51,009 bases of DNA from an uncultured Prevotellaceae bacterium (GTDB lineage Bacteria; Bacteroidota; Bacteroidia; Bacteroidales; Bacteroidaceae), in assembly GCA_900315075.1 (NCBI GenBank), contig OMXV01000030.1:1-51009 (forward strand), written 5' to 3'. The notes under the pieces were generated by a model. That model saw nothing but the letters and a program-made list of their open reading frames with translations, was not told the origin of the DNA and did no database searches. The position numbers and the translations under genes are program-made. Shown here piece after piece: positions 25,769-36,505 of this stretch. Every line of letters begins with the position of its first letter. Position 1 is the first letter of the stretch.

Positions 25769-27193
25769 ATGAAAGCAAGACCATTTTTCAAAACGACACT
25801 GTTCACACTGCTCTTCATGCTGATTGGCGGACAGTGGGCATGGGCCAACGGCCCCCTGTCAAAGAAAGACTCCCTTGAACTGGTAAAAGCCATCAAGGAC
25901 TACAAGAAAAGTGAGAAGAAAGCCTACGATGAATTGGACAATAAGCTGAAAAAGGAAACCAACGCCGAACAGGCAGAAATGCTATCAAATAATACTGATA
26001 TGGAAACTGATAAGCTGTTGGTGAACTTTATCAGCAATCATCCAAAATTAATGGATTTCCCAGACAATACATTAGAAGAACTACTTGATATCGATATTAT
26101 CACCTCGCCAGATAGACGAATACGTTATTACTCATGGGTTTTGTCTGAAAATGAAAAATATGATGAGGTATCACGTGTGATGCAATACCGTACCGACGAT
26201 GGAAAGATAGAAACATGCTGGGACATTCCTTTCTACGATGAAGCTATGTTACCATGGAGCTATGCCTTCACACCTACGGAGATATATACACTTAATAATC
26301 ATGGCAAACGGATATATCTTGTGAAAGAATTTATTTTGGATGACGCTTTCACATACGAGCAAATAAGGGCTATCGCAATAGATAAGGGAAAAGTGACAAA
26401 AATACCTATGTTTGACTCTGAGGACATTATTGGATTAAATAATATAAATATTTATGCCAATGATTTATATCCGAATGATTTAAGTCATGAAAAACCCTCC
26501 TCGATAATAGGTTTTAGTTTTGGAACGAATATCTTTGATGACGATTTTGAACCAACCCTTACCTACGATCCGTCCATGCGCGAAATACATTTCGACCTTT
26601 CGAGTGATGAACCCTACAAGAGTCAAAAACATTTTAAATTCGATGACAAAAGCAATACTTTTGTCTTACGTACATTCCCTCCCACTACCGATACGACAGA
26701 AATCACCGTAGGACAGCGAGTGAAAGCTATCATGGAAGATGCGCTCGACAGATTTAACCAAGTGGACGCACTATTATCATCTGATGATGAGAATAATGAA
26801 AAAGAATCTGAGAAAGTATGGGAAAGAGTGAATCAATTAGACAATGACTACTGTTCGGAAAGTTGGAAAGAAACAATGAGCAAAGTTAACACTTTGACAA
26901 CACAAAATGAAGACTATTTTCCTGATTCGGGTATTTGGCTTTCAGGACAAGAATTCAGTGATGGACCTAATATGAAACTACTCTGTATCGACAAAATCCA
27001 AAAAATAGACAACAACACCTATTTAGTGTTCTATACTTTCAAAAGATATAAATATGAAAACTTATATGAAACAGCAAGCTTGACAATGGTGTGCGAACGG
27101 GACAATTGGTACGTCGATGATTTTGAACAGGGTATTTATGAGGAAGGATGGAAAAAACAATTACAAAATTATATCAATGAAACATTGAAATGA
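25769..27193 (+). CDS. Secreted protein of unknown function
   Basis: A 474-residue exported protein with a signal peptide (about 1-27, ending GGQWAWA). A charged helical stretch (KKDSLELVKAIKDYKKSEKKAYDELDNKLKKE, about 31-62) is followed by a mainly beta region. The C-terminal 100 residues (WLSGQEFSDGPNMKLLCIDKI to WYVDDFEQGIYEEGWKKQLQ) resemble a small NTF2-like or DUF3828-type beta sheet, but I am not certain. From about 25980 on the base composition is clearly more AT-rich than at the signal peptide, as in the beta-helix gene. There is no type IX tail. It starts 18 bases after the stem-loop and may be cotranscribed by read-through. Confidence 0.7.
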   Translation: MKARPFFKTTLFTLLFMLIGGQWAWANGPLSKKDSLELVKAIKDYKKSEKKAYDELDNKLKKETNAEQAEMLSNNTDMETDKLLVNFISNHPKLMDFPDNTLEELLDIDIITSPDRRIRYYSWVLSENEKYDEVSRVMQYRTDDGKIETCWDIPFYDEAMLPWSYAFTPTEIYTLNNHGKRIYLVKEFILDDAFTYEQIRAIAIDKGKVTKIPMFDSEDIIGLNNINIYANDLYPNDLSHEKPSSIIGFSFGTNIFDDDFEPTLTYDPSMREIHFDLSSDEPYKSQKHFKFDDKSNTFVLRTFPPTTDTTEITVGQRVKAIMEDALDRFNQVDALLSSDDENNEKESEKVWERVNQLDNDYCSESWKETMSKVNTLTTQNEDYFPDSGIWLSGQEFSDGPNMKLLCIDKIQKIDNNTYLVFYTFKRYKYENLYETASLTMVCERDNWYVDDFEQGIYEEGWKKQLQNYINETLK

Positions 27194-27224
27194 TTTGTTA
27201 TTTTCCATCCACAAAATACTAACA

Positions 27225-27269
27225 AGAGACACAAAGTCTCAGAGAAAAACTCTGAACCTTTGTGTCTCT
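27225..27269. terminator. Bidirectional terminator between convergent genes
   Basis: AGAGACACAAAG (27225-27236) pairs with CTTTGTGTCTCT (27258-27269), and inside it TCTCAGAG pairs partly with CTCTGA. It lies between the plus-strand unknown gene and the minus-strand pectate lyase, so it can serve both. Confidence 0.8.
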
Positions 27270-27286
27270 GTGTTTATATAAATAAC

Positions 27287-29038
27287 TCAAAAACTCACCT
27301 TGCTATTGATGACAGTACCGTCGGAGAGGGTACGGCGCACCACATAGATACCCTTAATGGGAGAAGTGACTTGCTTACCATCGATGGTGTAATATTTCAC
27401 GCTCACCACAGCGGCGGCATTGGGAGTATGGATGCCAGAGGGGGTGGTGCAGGCAGGATAATACTCATCGATAGTAGATTGTGCATCGGCATTGCCGGCA
27501 CGCATGATGTTCTCGACAAGCGAACTGAAATATACTTCAAGGTTACAATACCATTGCTTCTCGGTGTCGAGGGTGAAGAGAGCAGCATCGGCAGCATCGT
27601 GTGGGTCGAGACCATTGGCTGTCTCCCACTCATCAGGCATACCATCATTGTCGGTGTCGAAGTTGGCTGGCCGTGAACCCGTGCCGAAATTAGCCTCTGT
27701 ATAACCCTCTACATCGGCCACTATATCGATGATACCTGGTTTTTTGGTCACCGATCCAGTATAGGTTGCCGTGCCCATGCGGGCCTCGTTCATATACCGC
27801 TCATCCACATTGTCACGGTGTAATGAAGCCCCGGCATACTGGGTTACCACGGTAAAGGCATTCTCAGCAGTGTGTGTAGTCACCTCACCGGCAGGAGCAG
27901 CCTCGGATACCTTGATGCTCACACAGTCTTTTCCCTCACTGTTTTTCACATATTCCACCCCCGACCCATAATAATGATTTGGGTCGAGAGAATAACGTTC
28001 ACCATTGATGGTATAAGTGCCATTGTCGTAAATGACACCGTTCCAGTCGTAGTTCTCACGCTGGTTGGCAGAAGCTGCCGTCACATAGTTGCCATTGATG
28101 AAATAGCGGCTTGTCATCCCCACAAGGGCAGTTGGTGTGGAATTACCCGAAGCACCCACGGTGACCTGTGTCACACGTGTCTTGTTTTTGGTGGCAGGAC
28201 CCGCCTTGTAGTAATTGTTCACCATATTGATATAGCCACCGCCAGGACCACCATAGCAGCCACCATCACCCCAGTTGAACAGCACACAGTTGCGGAAGTC
28301 AACAATCTCGGCCTGCACATAGTTTTCCCATTGATAGGTGCTATAGAGTGTATTGTTTTTGTATCCACTCCACTGATAGCGCGCGCCATTGAAACGAGGC
28401 ACACGGTTTTGCAGGTGAAGCAGGAAATTATGATGGAAGGAAGCCAATTTGCCGCCCCAGATACCGCCGTAGCCATGAGCACCCTTGTTGTGTCCGGCAT
28501 TGGTAAGGCTCTCAGCGATGGTACACCATTGCATGGTGAAATTGTTGTTATCGTAGAAAGAGGCCACCTCGTCGATACTCCAACTGAAGGAGCAGTGGTC
28601 AAGCATAATCTTGTTTTTCTCACGCTGCCAGATGGCATCGGCACCATCATTGATATCTTTCTCTTGTCCACGGCGGATACGTATGAAACGAATCACATTG
28701 TTACCTCCCGGGCGAATAGTGCGGTATCTCAGCGTGATACCAGGATAGGGAGCCGTTTGTCCTGCGATGGTGGTATTGTCGCCAATACTGATGTCACTCT
28801 GGAGTGCAATAACCCCACCAACGTCGAATACCACGATTTTCTTGGCAGAGCCTTTCACCGCTTCACGGAACGAACCAGTACCACTATCGTTGAGGTTGGT
28901 CACATGTACAATTTTTCCGCCACGTCCACCGGCTACATAGCGTCCATGACCTTCTGCACCTGGAAAGGCAGGTGCCTGTGCCATGACCATCACAGACATC
29001 ATCATGGCAAAAAGTGTAGTGAGTAAATTTTTCTTCAT
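27287..29038 (-). CDS. Pectate lyase family (PL1) secreted protein
   Basis: Probable extracellular polygalacturonate lyase. The 583 residues begin with a signal peptide (1-20, ending VMVMA/Q) and the PL1 opening AFPGAEGHGRYVAGGRGG (24-41). The parallel beta-helix core includes IMLDHCSFSWSIDEVASFYD (about 144-163), with the Asp-rich calcium site, and NRVPRFNG (about 212-219), where Arg is the family's catalytic base region. A calcium-loop segment DTDNDGMPDEWETANGLDP (about 462-480) follows, and a short tail YYTIDGKQVTSPIKGIYVV ending in VINSKVSF resembles a type IX secretion signal. No other polysaccharide-use genes (SusC/D) are nearby. Catalysis needs confirming against PL1 subfamilies. Confidence 0.87.
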   Translation of the reverse strand: MKKNLLTTLFAMMMSVMVMAQAPAFPGAEGHGRYVAGGRGGKIVHVTNLNDSGTGSFREAVKGSAKKIVVFDVGGVIALQSDISIGDNTTIAGQTAPYPGITLRYRTIRPGGNNVIRFIRIRRGQEKDINDGADAIWQREKNKIMLDHCSFSWSIDEVASFYDNNNFTMQWCTIAESLTNAGHNKGAHGYGGIWGGKLASFHHNFLLHLQNRVPRFNGARYQWSGYKNNTLYSTYQWENYVQAEIVDFRNCVLFNWGDGGCYGGPGGGYINMVNNYYKAGPATKNKTRVTQVTVGASGNSTPTALVGMTSRYFINGNYVTAASANQRENYDWNGVIYDNGTYTINGERYSLDPNHYYGSGVEYVKNSEGKDCVSIKVSEAAPAGEVTTHTAENAFTVVTQYAGASLHRDNVDERYMNEARMGTATYTGSVTKKPGIIDIVADVEGYTEANFGTGSRPANFDTDNDGMPDEWETANGLDPHDAADAALFTLDTEKQWYCNLEVYFSSLVENIMRAGNADAQSTIDEYYPACTTPSGIHTPNAAAVVSVKYYTIDGKQVTSPIKGIYVVRRTLSDGTVINSKVSF

Positions 29039-29186
29039 CGTTATTGTTTTAGTAGATTGTTATCATGATAGGTTATAAGGTTTTAGAGTCGTTTTACTTG
29101 CAGGTTTTAAGGTGAATTTATCACCACTTAGCATTTTTCACCTTATAACCTCATAACCTTAAACCTCATAACCTCAAAACTTCTTG

Positions 29187-29194
29187 CAAAGATA
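29187..29194 (-). promoter_or_regulatory. -7 box for the pectate lyase gene
   Basis: Minus strand TATCTTTG, a full match to TAnnTTTG. No clear TTTG lies at -33. The predicted leader of about 145 bases contains ataacct tandem units (29075-29180). Confidence 0.55.
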
Positions 29195-29245
29195 GCGGTA
29201 ATTTTTTGATTGATAACATTTTTGGGGGAAAATTTGTGTTTTTGT

Positions 29246-29276
29246 TTTGCATTTCACTCCGTTTAACGTAATTTTG
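29246..29276 (+). promoter_or_regulatory. Promoter of leuS
   Basis: TTTG (29246-29249), an exact 19-base spacer and TAATTTTG (29269-29276). The leader is about 75 bases and I saw no T-box or obvious leader peptide in it. The 321-base gap between the divergent pectate lyase and leuS genes otherwise holds only ataacc-type repeats. Confidence 0.78.
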
Positions 29277-29359
29277 CAACCGATTTGGAAAATCGTACTT
29301 TGGATATTAGAAACCAGTAGTAGCAAGACTATTGTCTGCACTCCTAAAAAAGACATCAA

Positions 29360-32224
29360 ATGGAATACAATTTCAGGGAAATCGAAAAGAAATGGCAAAA
29401 GAAATGGGTAGAGCAGAAGACCTACCGTGTGACTGAAGACAAAGAGCGCAAGAAATTCTATGTTCTGAACATGTTCCCCTACCCCTCTGGGGCCGGACTG
29501 CATGTGGGTCATCCCTTAGGTTACATTGCCAGTGATATCTATGCCCGTTACAAACGTCAACAAGGATATAATGTGCTCAATCCGATGGGCTATGATGCCT
29601 ACGGACTACCCGCCGAGCAATATGCCATACAGACAGGTCAGCATCCCGCTATCACGACAGTCAACAACATCAACCGCTATCGTGAACAACTCGATAAAAT
29701 CGGTTTCTCATTCGATTGGGACCGTGAGGTGCGCACCTGCGACCCTGGTTACTATAAGTGGACACAGTGGGCCTTCCAGAAAATGTTTGAATCTTACTAC
29801 GACAACACGCTTGGTCGTGCCTGCCCCATCACCGAACTGATAAAGAAACTGTCGGAATCGGGCACCGAGGGTCTGGATGCCGCCGGTAGTGAAGAACTCT
29901 CCATTACAGCAGCTCAATGGAATGCCATGAGTGAGCATGAGCAGGAAGAGGTACTGATGAATTACCGTATCGCCTACTTAGGAGAGACAATGGTAAACTG
30001 GTGTGCCGGACTGGGCACCGTGTTGGCCAACGACGAGGTAGTGGATGGCCTGAGTGTGCGCGGCGGTTTCCCTGTGGTACAGCAGAAGATGCGCCAGTGG
30101 TGCCTCCGTGTGTCTGCCTACGCTCAGCGTCTGCTCGATGGACTTGACACCATCGACTGGACCGACTCGCTGAAAGAGACACAACGCAACTGGATTGGCC
30201 GTTCCGAGGGTGCTGAAGTGGTATTCAAAGTAAAAGACAGTGACATCAACTTCACCATTTTTACCACACGTGCCGACACTATGTTTGGTGTGACCTTCAT
30301 GGTGCTTGCTCCTGAAAGTGAATATGTGTCACTGGTGACTACCGATGAACAACGCAAGGAGGTGGAAGACTATGTGGCTGCCACCAAGAAGCGTACAGAG
30401 CGTGAGCGTATCGCCGACCGCAAAGTGACTGGTGTGTTCACCGGCTCCTACGCCATAAACCCTTTCACTGGCGAGGCCATCCCCATCTGGGTGAGCGACT
30501 ATGTACTCGCTGGTTATGGTACTGGTGCCATCATGGCTGTGCCTGCCCACGACTCCCGCGACTATACCTTTGCAAAGCATTTTGGTCTGCCCATCATCCC
30601 ACTGATTGAAGGTTGTGACGTGAGCGAGGAGAGTTTCGATGCCAAGGAAGGTATCGTGTGCAACTCACCACGACCCGGCGTGAAACCCTATATCGACTTC
30701 TCACTCAACGGACTGACAGTGAAAGAAGCTATCGCTGCCACCAAGAAATATGTGGCAGAGCATCAGTTGGGACGCGTGAAAGTGAACTATCGTCTGCGCG
30801 ATGCCATCTTCTCACGCCAAAGATACTGGGGTGAACCATTCCCAGTCTATTACGTGGATGGTATGCCAAGGATGATTCCCGCTGACAAACTGCCCATCGA
30901 ACTACCCGAAATCGACAAATATCAACCCACTGAGAGTGGTGAACCACCATTGGGACGTGCCGTCGTATGGGCATGGGACACCGTAACAGAAACCATTGTC
31001 GATAAAAAACTCATCGACAACAAGAAAGTATTCCCCATCGAACTGAATACCATGCCAGGTTTTGCAGGTTCATCGGCTTACTATCTGAGATACATGGACC
31101 CACACAATGACCAGGCACTCGTTGACAAGGATGTGGATGAATACTGGCAGAACGTGGACCTCTATGTGGGCGGAACCGAACATGCCACTGGTCACCTCAT
31201 CTACTCCAGATTCTGGAATAAATTCCTGCATGACTATGGCTATTCCTACTGTGAGGAGCCATTCCAGAAACTCGTCAATCAAGGTATGATTCAGGGTCGC
31301 AGCAACTTTGTCTATCGCATCAACGACGACGACCACGATAAGAATCCAGTCTTCGTGAGTTGCGGACTTAAAGACAAATATGCCACCACACCCATCCATG
31401 TGGATGTGAATATCGTGAATGCTGACGTACTCGACATCGAGGCCTTCAAGGTATGGCGTCCAGAGTATGCCAACGCTGAATTTATCCTGGAAGATGGCAA
31501 ATATATCTGCGGATGGGCTGTGGAAAAAATGTCGAAGTCGATGTTCAATGTGGTCAATCCCGATATGATTGTCGAGAAATATGGTGCCGACACACTGCGC
31601 TTGTATGAGATGTTCCTCGGACCTGTGGAGCAGAGCAAACCCTGGGACACCAACGGTATCGACGGTTGCCACCGTTTCCTGCGCAAATTCTGGGCTCTTT
31701 ATTATGGCAATGCAAAGGACAATAGCACCACGCTGTCAGCACTCGACGGCGAAGCCACACCTGCCATGCTGAAGAGCGTACACAAACTCATCAAGAAGGT
31801 GACACAGGACATCGAGACATTCTCGTATAATACTTCCATCTCAGCTTTCATGATTTGTGTGAACGAACTGACCCAGCAGAAATGCCACAACCGCGAATTG
31901 CTAACCCTGCTTGTAAAACTCATCGCTCCCTTTGCACCTCATATCGCTGAGGAATTATGGGAAGCACTCGGACAAAGTGGGTCGGTATGCGATGCTACAT
32001 GGCCACAATACGACGAGAAATACTTGGTGGAAGACCAGATGCAACTCACTATCTCGTTTAATGGCAAGGCACGCTTCCAACTGCTCTTCCCTGCCGATGC
32101 CGACAATGCCACCATCGAGGAGACAGTACTTAAGGATGAGAAGTCGCTTAAATACATTGGCGACAAGAAAGTGATCAAGGTGATTATCGTACCAAAGCGT
32201 ATCGTCAACGTGGTCATCAAATAA
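29360..32224 (+). CDS. leuS: Leucyl-tRNA synthetase
   Basis: Class I aminoacyl-tRNA synthetase charging tRNA-Leu. The 954 residues show the HIGH motif as HVGH (48-51) in [15 protein letters not shown] and the KMSKS motif at 723-727. The editing (CP1) domain is recognisable by the [15 protein letters not shown] segment (about 300-314) and [16 protein letters not shown] (about 395-410). An extra stretch near residues 155-185 ([20 protein letters not shown]) looks like a lineage insertion in the zinc-binding/N-terminal region. The yitT-like gene begins 1 base after its stop. Confidence 0.97.
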   Translation: MEYNFREIEKKWQKKWVEQKTYRVTEDKERKKFYVLNMFPYPSGAGLHVGHPLGYIASDIYARYKRQQGYNVLNPMGYDAYGLPAEQYAIQTGQHPAITTVNNINRYREQLDKIGFSFDWDREVRTCDPGYYKWTQWAFQKMFESYYDNTLGRACPITELIKKLSESGTEGLDAAGSEELSITAAQWNAMSEHEQEEVLMNYRIAYLGETMVNWCAGLGTVLANDEVVDGLSVRGGFPVVQQKMRQWCLRVSAYAQRLLDGLDTIDWTDSLKETQRNWIGRSEGAEVVFKVKDSDINFTIFTTRADTMFGVTFMVLAPESEYVSLVTTDEQRKEVEDYVAATKKRTERERIADRKVTGVFTGSYAINPFTGEAIPIWVSDYVLAGYGTGAIMAVPAHDSRDYTFAKHFGLPIIPLIEGCDVSEESFDAKEGIVCNSPRPGVKPYIDFSLNGLTVKEAIAATKKYVAEHQLGRVKVNYRLRDAIFSRQRYWGEPFPVYYVDGMPRMIPADKLPIELPEIDKYQPTESGEPPLGRAVVWAWDTVTETIVDKKLIDNKKVFPIELNTMPGFAGSSAYYLRYMDPHNDQALVDKDVDEYWQNVDLYVGGTEHATGHLIYSRFWNKFLHDYGYSYCEEPFQKLVNQGMIQGRSNFVYRINDDDHDKNPVFVSCGLKDKYATTPIHVDVNIVNADVLDIEAFKVWRPEYANAEFILEDGKYICGWAVEKMSKSMFNVVNPDMIVEKYGADTLRLYEMFLGPVEQSKPWDTNGIDGCHRFLRKFWALYYGNAKDNSTTLSALDGEATPAMLKSVHKLIKKVTQDIETFSYNTSISAFMICVNELTQQKCHNRELLTLLVKLIAPFAPHIAEELWEALGQSGSVCDATWPQYDEKYLVEDQMQLTISFNGKARFQLLFPADADNATIEETVLKDEKSLKYIGDKKVIKVIIVPKRIVNVVIK

Positions 32225-32225
32225 T

Positions 32226-33197
32226 ATGTCGGAAAAAATTACAAAAAAACATCTTTTTAGCGAAGCCAAGGATTATTTTTATATAACCCTTGGTCTTCTG
32301 CTTTTAACCATAGGATGGACTTTTTTCCTGTTGCCCTACGAAATCGTGACAGGAGGCGTGACAGGTATATCAGCACTCATCTTCTATGCCACCAACGGCA
32401 ATGGCCACGGCATACCTATCATGGTGTCGTACTTCATCATCAATGCCTGTCTGCTGATTATGGCACTGAAGATTCTTGGATGGAGATTCCTGATGAAGAC
32501 CATCTATGCCACTGTGATGCTGTCGCTATTTCTTGGTATCGCGCAGGATCTCATCACCCGGCCAGATGGCACACTCATTAAGTTGCTTGGCGACCAAGAC
32601 TTCATGTCGCTCATCATAGGCTGCTGTTTCACAGGAACTTCTCTGGCCATTGTTTTCTTGCATAACGGAAGTACTGGTGGTACCGACATTGTGGCTGCCA
32701 CAGTGAATAAATACCGCAATGTGTCGTTAGGTACCGTGCTGATTTTTGTCGATCTTGTGATTATTGGCAGCAGTTTCCCTATGTTTATCCTGGCACGTGA
32801 TTTCACCGTGCTCGATGCAGCCTACAAAATCGTTTTCGGTCTCTGTACGATGGTTGTCGAGAATTTCACCCTTGACTACGTGATGAACTCACGAAGAGAG
32901 TCGGTGCAATTCTTTATCTTCTCACAAAAATACCAGGAAATAGCCAATGCCATCGGTACGGAAATGCAACATGGTGTAACCATTCTTGATGGTCACGGAT
33001 GGTACACCGGACAGGATATGAAAGTGCTTTGCATCCTTGCTCGCAAACGTGAGAGTGTGAGCATTTTCCGACTTATCAAAAGCATCGACCCCAATGCCTT
33101 CGTCAGTCAAAGTAGCGTCATCGGCGTCTATGGCGAGGGATTCGATGAAATGAAAGTGAAGGTCAAGAAGAAAGAAGAGGGAAGGGGTGAGAAATAA
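32226..33197 (+). CDS. YitT family membrane protein with DUF2179 domain
   Basis: A 323-residue inner-membrane protein with five hydrophobic segments in the first 220 residues (for example YFYITLGLLLLTIGWTFFLL, 17-36, and GGVTGISALIFYA, 43-55) and a cytoplasmic C-terminal DUF2179 domain (about 225-315; GVTILDGHGWYTGQDMKVL). It contains the family phrase NGSTGGTDIVAATVNKY (about 147-163). The role of YitT proteins is unsettled; a transport function has been proposed. It is almost certainly cotranscribed with leuS. The last residues are a Lys/Glu run leading into the tandem-repeat DNA. Confidence 0.88.
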   Translation: MSEKITKKHLFSEAKDYFYITLGLLLLTIGWTFFLLPYEIVTGGVTGISALIFYATNGNGHGIPIMVSYFIINACLLIMALKILGWRFLMKTIYATVMLSLFLGIAQDLITRPDGTLIKLLGDQDFMSLIIGCCFTGTSLAIVFLHNGSTGGTDIVAATVNKYRNVSLGTVLIFVDLVIIGSSFPMFILARDFTVLDAAYKIVFGLCTMVVENFTLDYVMNSRRESVQFFIFSQKYQEIANAIGTEMQHGVTILDGHGWYTGQDMKVLCILARKRESVSIFRLIKSIDPNAFVSQSSVIGVYGEGFDEMKVKVKKKEEGRGEK

Positions 33198-33300
33198 GAG
33201 GTGAGTGGTAAGTGGTAAGAGGTAAGAGATTACATTTGCTGCTTCATCCCAATTCATCCCAATTCATCCCAATTCATCCCAATCAATCCTAATTCATCCC
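33190..33300. repeat. Two adjacent simple tandem repeats
   Basis: gagtggtaagtggtaagaggtaagag units (33198-33230) are followed by six 10-base units of AATTCATCCC (33241-33300), one of them changed to aatcaatcct. They fill the 130-base gap between the yitT-like gene and rdgB, and neither encodes anything credible. Confidence 0.85.
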
Positions 33301-33327
33301 AAAACTCATAAACTCAAAAACTCACTA

Positions 33328-33912
33328 ATGAAAATCGTTTTTGCTACCAACAACAGTCATAAATTGGAGGAAATCCGACAGATTTTTGGCTCCGATTTTG
33401 AGATTCTGTCATTGAATGACATCGGTTGCCATGAGGATATCCCTGAAACGGCCAACACCATCGAAGGCAATGCCCTGCAAAAAGCACAATATATTTACGA
33501 CCATTACCACATGAGTTGCTTTGCCGACGATACGGGTCTGGAAGTGGATGCCTTAGGGGGTTCTCCTGGTGTCTATTCTGCCCGCTATGCTGGTGAAGGA
33601 CACGACAGCGAGGCCAATATGAAAAAATTATTGGCAGAATTAGGAGAAAATAACAATCGTAAGGCACGATTCCGTACTGTTATTGCGTTAATAGAAGAGA
33701 AGGGCGACATAAAAACCTTTGAAGGTATCATTGAAGGACATATCGCCTACGAGAAAAGCGGCCATGGCGGCTTCGGCTACGACCCTATCTTCATACCCAT
33801 CGGCTACGAACAATCATTTGCAGAATTGGGTGCTGAAATAAAAAACAAAATCTCACACCGTGCCCGCGCCGTACAGAAATTAGAAAAATATTTAAAAATG
33901 AAAAGTAGTTAA
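33328..33912 (+). CDS. rdgB: Non-canonical purine NTP pyrophosphatase (RdgB/HAM1)
   Basis: Hydrolyses dITP, ITP and XTP to monophosphates, keeping deaminated purines out of DNA and RNA. The 194 residues match the family: [14 protein letters not shown] (3-16) with the substrate-binding Asn/Lys, [15 protein letters not shown] (65-79) with the catalytic Asp, [13 protein letters not shown] (about 145-157) and the closing [12 protein letters not shown] (about 176-187). The order leuS, yitT, rdgB, porZ in one direction looks like a conserved Bacteroidales arrangement (from memory). Confidence 0.96.
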   Translation: MKIVFATNNSHKLEEIRQIFGSDFEILSLNDIGCHEDIPETANTIEGNALQKAQYIYDHYHMSCFADDTGLEVDALGGSPGVYSARYAGEGHDSEANMKKLLAELGENNNRKARFRTVIALIEEKGDIKTFEGIIEGHIAYEKSGHGGFGYDPIFIPIGYEQSFAELGAEIKNKISHRARAVQKLEKYLKMKSS

Positions 33913-34148
33913 AGGGGAGTTAAAAGGGAGTTAAAGAGTAGTTAAAGGGACAATACCAGTAAAGATTATGCTTCGCATGAATATCGGCGGCACCTCGGAA
34001 TTTGAAACAAGTTTCATTTCACTCGGTTTGCACGATATTTGAAAATGGACAATTGAAGATTATCGCTGCTGTAGGGGTAGTTTCTCCGTATGCGACGGTT
34101 TTGCCGTCGCCTCTGCCATCCCATTTCGAAAGCCGCAGTGGTAATCTC
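33905..34148 (+). repeat. Composite repeat block; inverted partner of 4546-4717
   Basis: It begins with gttaaagggga/gttaaagagta tandem units (33905-33950). Then come the R1 element (33965-34041), the phrase 'cgctgctgtaggggtagttt', the GCGACGG hairpin (34092-34110) and 'ctgccatcccatttcgaaag'. From 33965 on it is the reverse complement of 4546-4717. It fills the 298-base rdgB-porZ gap; I see no gene and no clear promoter for porZ. Confidence 0.8.
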
Positions 34149-34210
34149 TCACCCCTTACCTCTCACCTCTAACCCCTGAGTTATTCCCCCATAAATACAC
34201 CTTTGAAATA

Positions 34211-36490
34211 ATGAAAAAGACCCTATTATTGAGCATCCTGTTTCTGATGATGGCCATTACCGCTTGGAGTGGTGGAATAGGAACATGGAAAAGTTATTTG
34301 GCATACGGTGATATCAGTGAGATACAATCCACTGGTAAAATCATCTATGTGCTCAGCTCAAAAGGTCTTTTCTCATACAATACCAGCGACCAAAGCATTC
34401 AGACTTACGACAAGATGAATGCGCTAAGCGACTGCAATATCTCACATATCGCTTACTGCAAAGCAGCTAAACGACTGGTTATCATCTATCAAAATCAAAA
34501 TATCGACCTGCTGGAGGAAAATGGCGATGTGGTGAATATCAGTGCTTATTACAATAAGTCGATGACAGCCGACAAAACCATCAACGAGGTGAAAATTATT
34601 GGTAAATATGCTTTCATTTCCACTAATTTTGGTATTCTGAAAATCAATGTCGCAGATGCGGAAATCACCGATACCTATAACTTAGGCCGCAAAATCCTTT
34701 CCACTGTCACTCATGGTGACCAAATCTTTGCAGTTACGGAAAATGACGGCATTATCAGTGCCAAAACATCAACCAACCTGCTCGATAAAAGCAACTGGAG
34801 TATCATATCCAATAAAAACTTGATGAATCTCTATGAACTGAATGGCCAGATGATTGGTATCAGCGACGATGCTGTATTCAGATGGAAAAACACGGAATGG
34901 GAGAAAATCTACGACTATCCTACCATTAGCAGTACACTTGCCGACGACAAACTGATATTGCTACGCCCTGAAGTAGTATGGATTTTGGACTCAAACCTCC
35001 AGCGTACTGTAGTACCTCATTATAGCCATCAACTGAAAGCCATGATTTACGACAAGGCTAACAACTGCTATTGGAGTAATCAAAACGATGACAAACTTTA
35101 TTCTTTCACACTGGAAGGAGAAAATATCATACCCTCACTGACAGATATCAACCCTGATGGCCCTAAATACAACTATTTTGGTTTTCTGAAATACGTCAAC
35201 AACACACTATACTCTTGTGGTGGAGGTTTTAACTCACCGGCAGAACTGTTCCGACCTGCTATCGTACAGACTTTCGCCAATGATGAATGGACATTATTTG
35301 AAGGAGATACAGAAGCCGATTATCTCTTTCAAGACTTTGCTTGTCTGGACTTAGACCCACAAAATTCTACACATATATTCGCTGGAGGGCGCACCGGACT
35401 CTATGAATATAACAATGGGCGAATGGTGAAATACCATAATGTTGACAACAGTCTTTTGGAATATTCCACTGCCGACTGCACCAAAAACTATATTCTTACC
35501 CTTGGTGTGAAATTCGATAAACAAGGTAATTTATGGTGTCTAAACAGTCTGACGGAGTCGGCTTCTATCCTAAAACTCTCTACCGATGGTAAATGGGAGT
35601 CACATCACAAAAAAATACTCGTAGATGACAATAACCGTAGTCTGGCAAACCTCAGAGGCCTCACCATGGACAGCCGTGGATATCTGTGGTTTGTCAACAA
35701 CCATTGGGCATTGCCATCATTCTATTGTTTTGACCCATCATCAGATGCTATCAACTATTTTTCCAATTTTGTCAACGAAGATGGTACCACCATTACCACT
35801 ACAGGCGTGAGGTGTATCGAAGAAGATAAAGAGGGGAATATGTGGATAGGTACCAATGTGGGACCATTGATGCTTTTAGCAAAGGATATCAGTGAATCAA
35901 ATGCTGTGTTGCAACAAGTGAAAGTGCCCCGAAACGATGGTACCAATTTTGCCGACTATCTGCTTAGTGGTGTCGATATCACTTGCATTGCTATCGACGG
36001 GGGTGGGAGAAAATGGTTTGGCACCAACGGAAATGGTGTCTATCTGATCAGTGAAGACAATATGGAACAGGTACAGCACTTCACCAATTCCAATAGCGCG
36101 TTGCTCTCCAACAATATCGAGGCTATCACTATCAACGATAAGACTGGTGAGGTGTTCTTCGGTACTGACAACGGACTCTGTTCATACATGAGTGATGCAA
36201 GTGCCACCAATGAGAACATGACAAGCGACAATGTCTATGCTTATCCTAATCCTGTGGAACCCGATTATACCGGACTCATTACCATCGTAGGATTATCCTA
36301 TAATGCCGACGTGAAAATCGTGACTGCCAATGGGGCTTTGGTTGCCTCGGGCACCAGCAATGGTGGTTCATTTACCTGGGATGGTTGTGACCTTAATGGC
36401 AAACGTGTGGCTTCAGGGGTATATATGGTGGAAACAGCTACCAGTGAGGGTAAGAAAGGCACAGTATGCAAAATTGCTATTGTGAGATAA
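34211..36490 (+). CDS. porZ: Type IX secretion system anchor protein PorZ
   Basis: Surface component of the type IX secretion attachment complex, which in Porphyromonas works with PorU, PorV and PorQ to cleave cargo tails and attach cargo to A-LPS. The 759 residues match PorZ length (about 776). They have a signal peptide (1-20), opening GIGTWKSYLAYGDISEIQSTG (22-42), then two beta-propeller domains of WD-like blades (for example VLSSKGLFSYNTSDQSIQTY, 47-66, and GNMWIGTNVGPLMLL, about 545-559). It ends with a C-terminal domain of its own (NVYAYPNPVEPDYTGLITI, about 676-694, to CKIAIVR). The other por genes are not in the window. Confidence 0.92.
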   Translation: MKKTLLLSILFLMMAITAWSGGIGTWKSYLAYGDISEIQSTGKIIYVLSSKGLFSYNTSDQSIQTYDKMNALSDCNISHIAYCKAAKRLVIIYQNQNIDLLEENGDVVNISAYYNKSMTADKTINEVKIIGKYAFISTNFGILKINVADAEITDTYNLGRKILSTVTHGDQIFAVTENDGIISAKTSTNLLDKSNWSIISNKNLMNLYELNGQMIGISDDAVFRWKNTEWEKIYDYPTISSTLADDKLILLRPEVVWILDSNLQRTVVPHYSHQLKAMIYDKANNCYWSNQNDDKLYSFTLEGENIIPSLTDINPDGPKYNYFGFLKYVNNTLYSCGGGFNSPAELFRPAIVQTFANDEWTLFEGDTEADYLFQDFACLDLDPQNSTHIFAGGRTGLYEYNNGRMVKYHNVDNSLLEYSTADCTKNYILTLGVKFDKQGNLWCLNSLTESASILKLSTDGKWESHHKKILVDDNNRSLANLRGLTMDSRGYLWFVNNHWALPSFYCFDPSSDAINYFSNFVNEDGTTITTTGVRCIEEDKEGNMWIGTNVGPLMLLAKDISESNAVLQQVKVPRNDGTNFADYLLSGVDITCIAIDGGGRKWFGTNGNGVYLISEDNMEQVQHFTNSNSALLSNNIEAITINDKTGEVFFGTDNGLCSYMSDASATNENMTSDNVYAYPNPVEPDYTGLITIVGLSYNADVKIVTANGALVASGTSNGGSFTWDGCDLNGKRVASGVYMVETATSEGKKGTVCKIAIVR

Positions 36491-36505
36491 CATCGTAAAG
36501 AAAGT

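Noticed and set aside
27872-29026. 384-codon plus-strand frame opposite the pectate lyase
   Set aside because: Antisense to a convincing PL1 enzyme with a signal peptide and family motifs; the plus-strand translation resembles no family.
29283-29359. T-box or leader-peptide attenuator before leuS
   Set aside because: The leader is only about 75 bases, with no specifier-type stem, T-box sequence or run of leucine codons.
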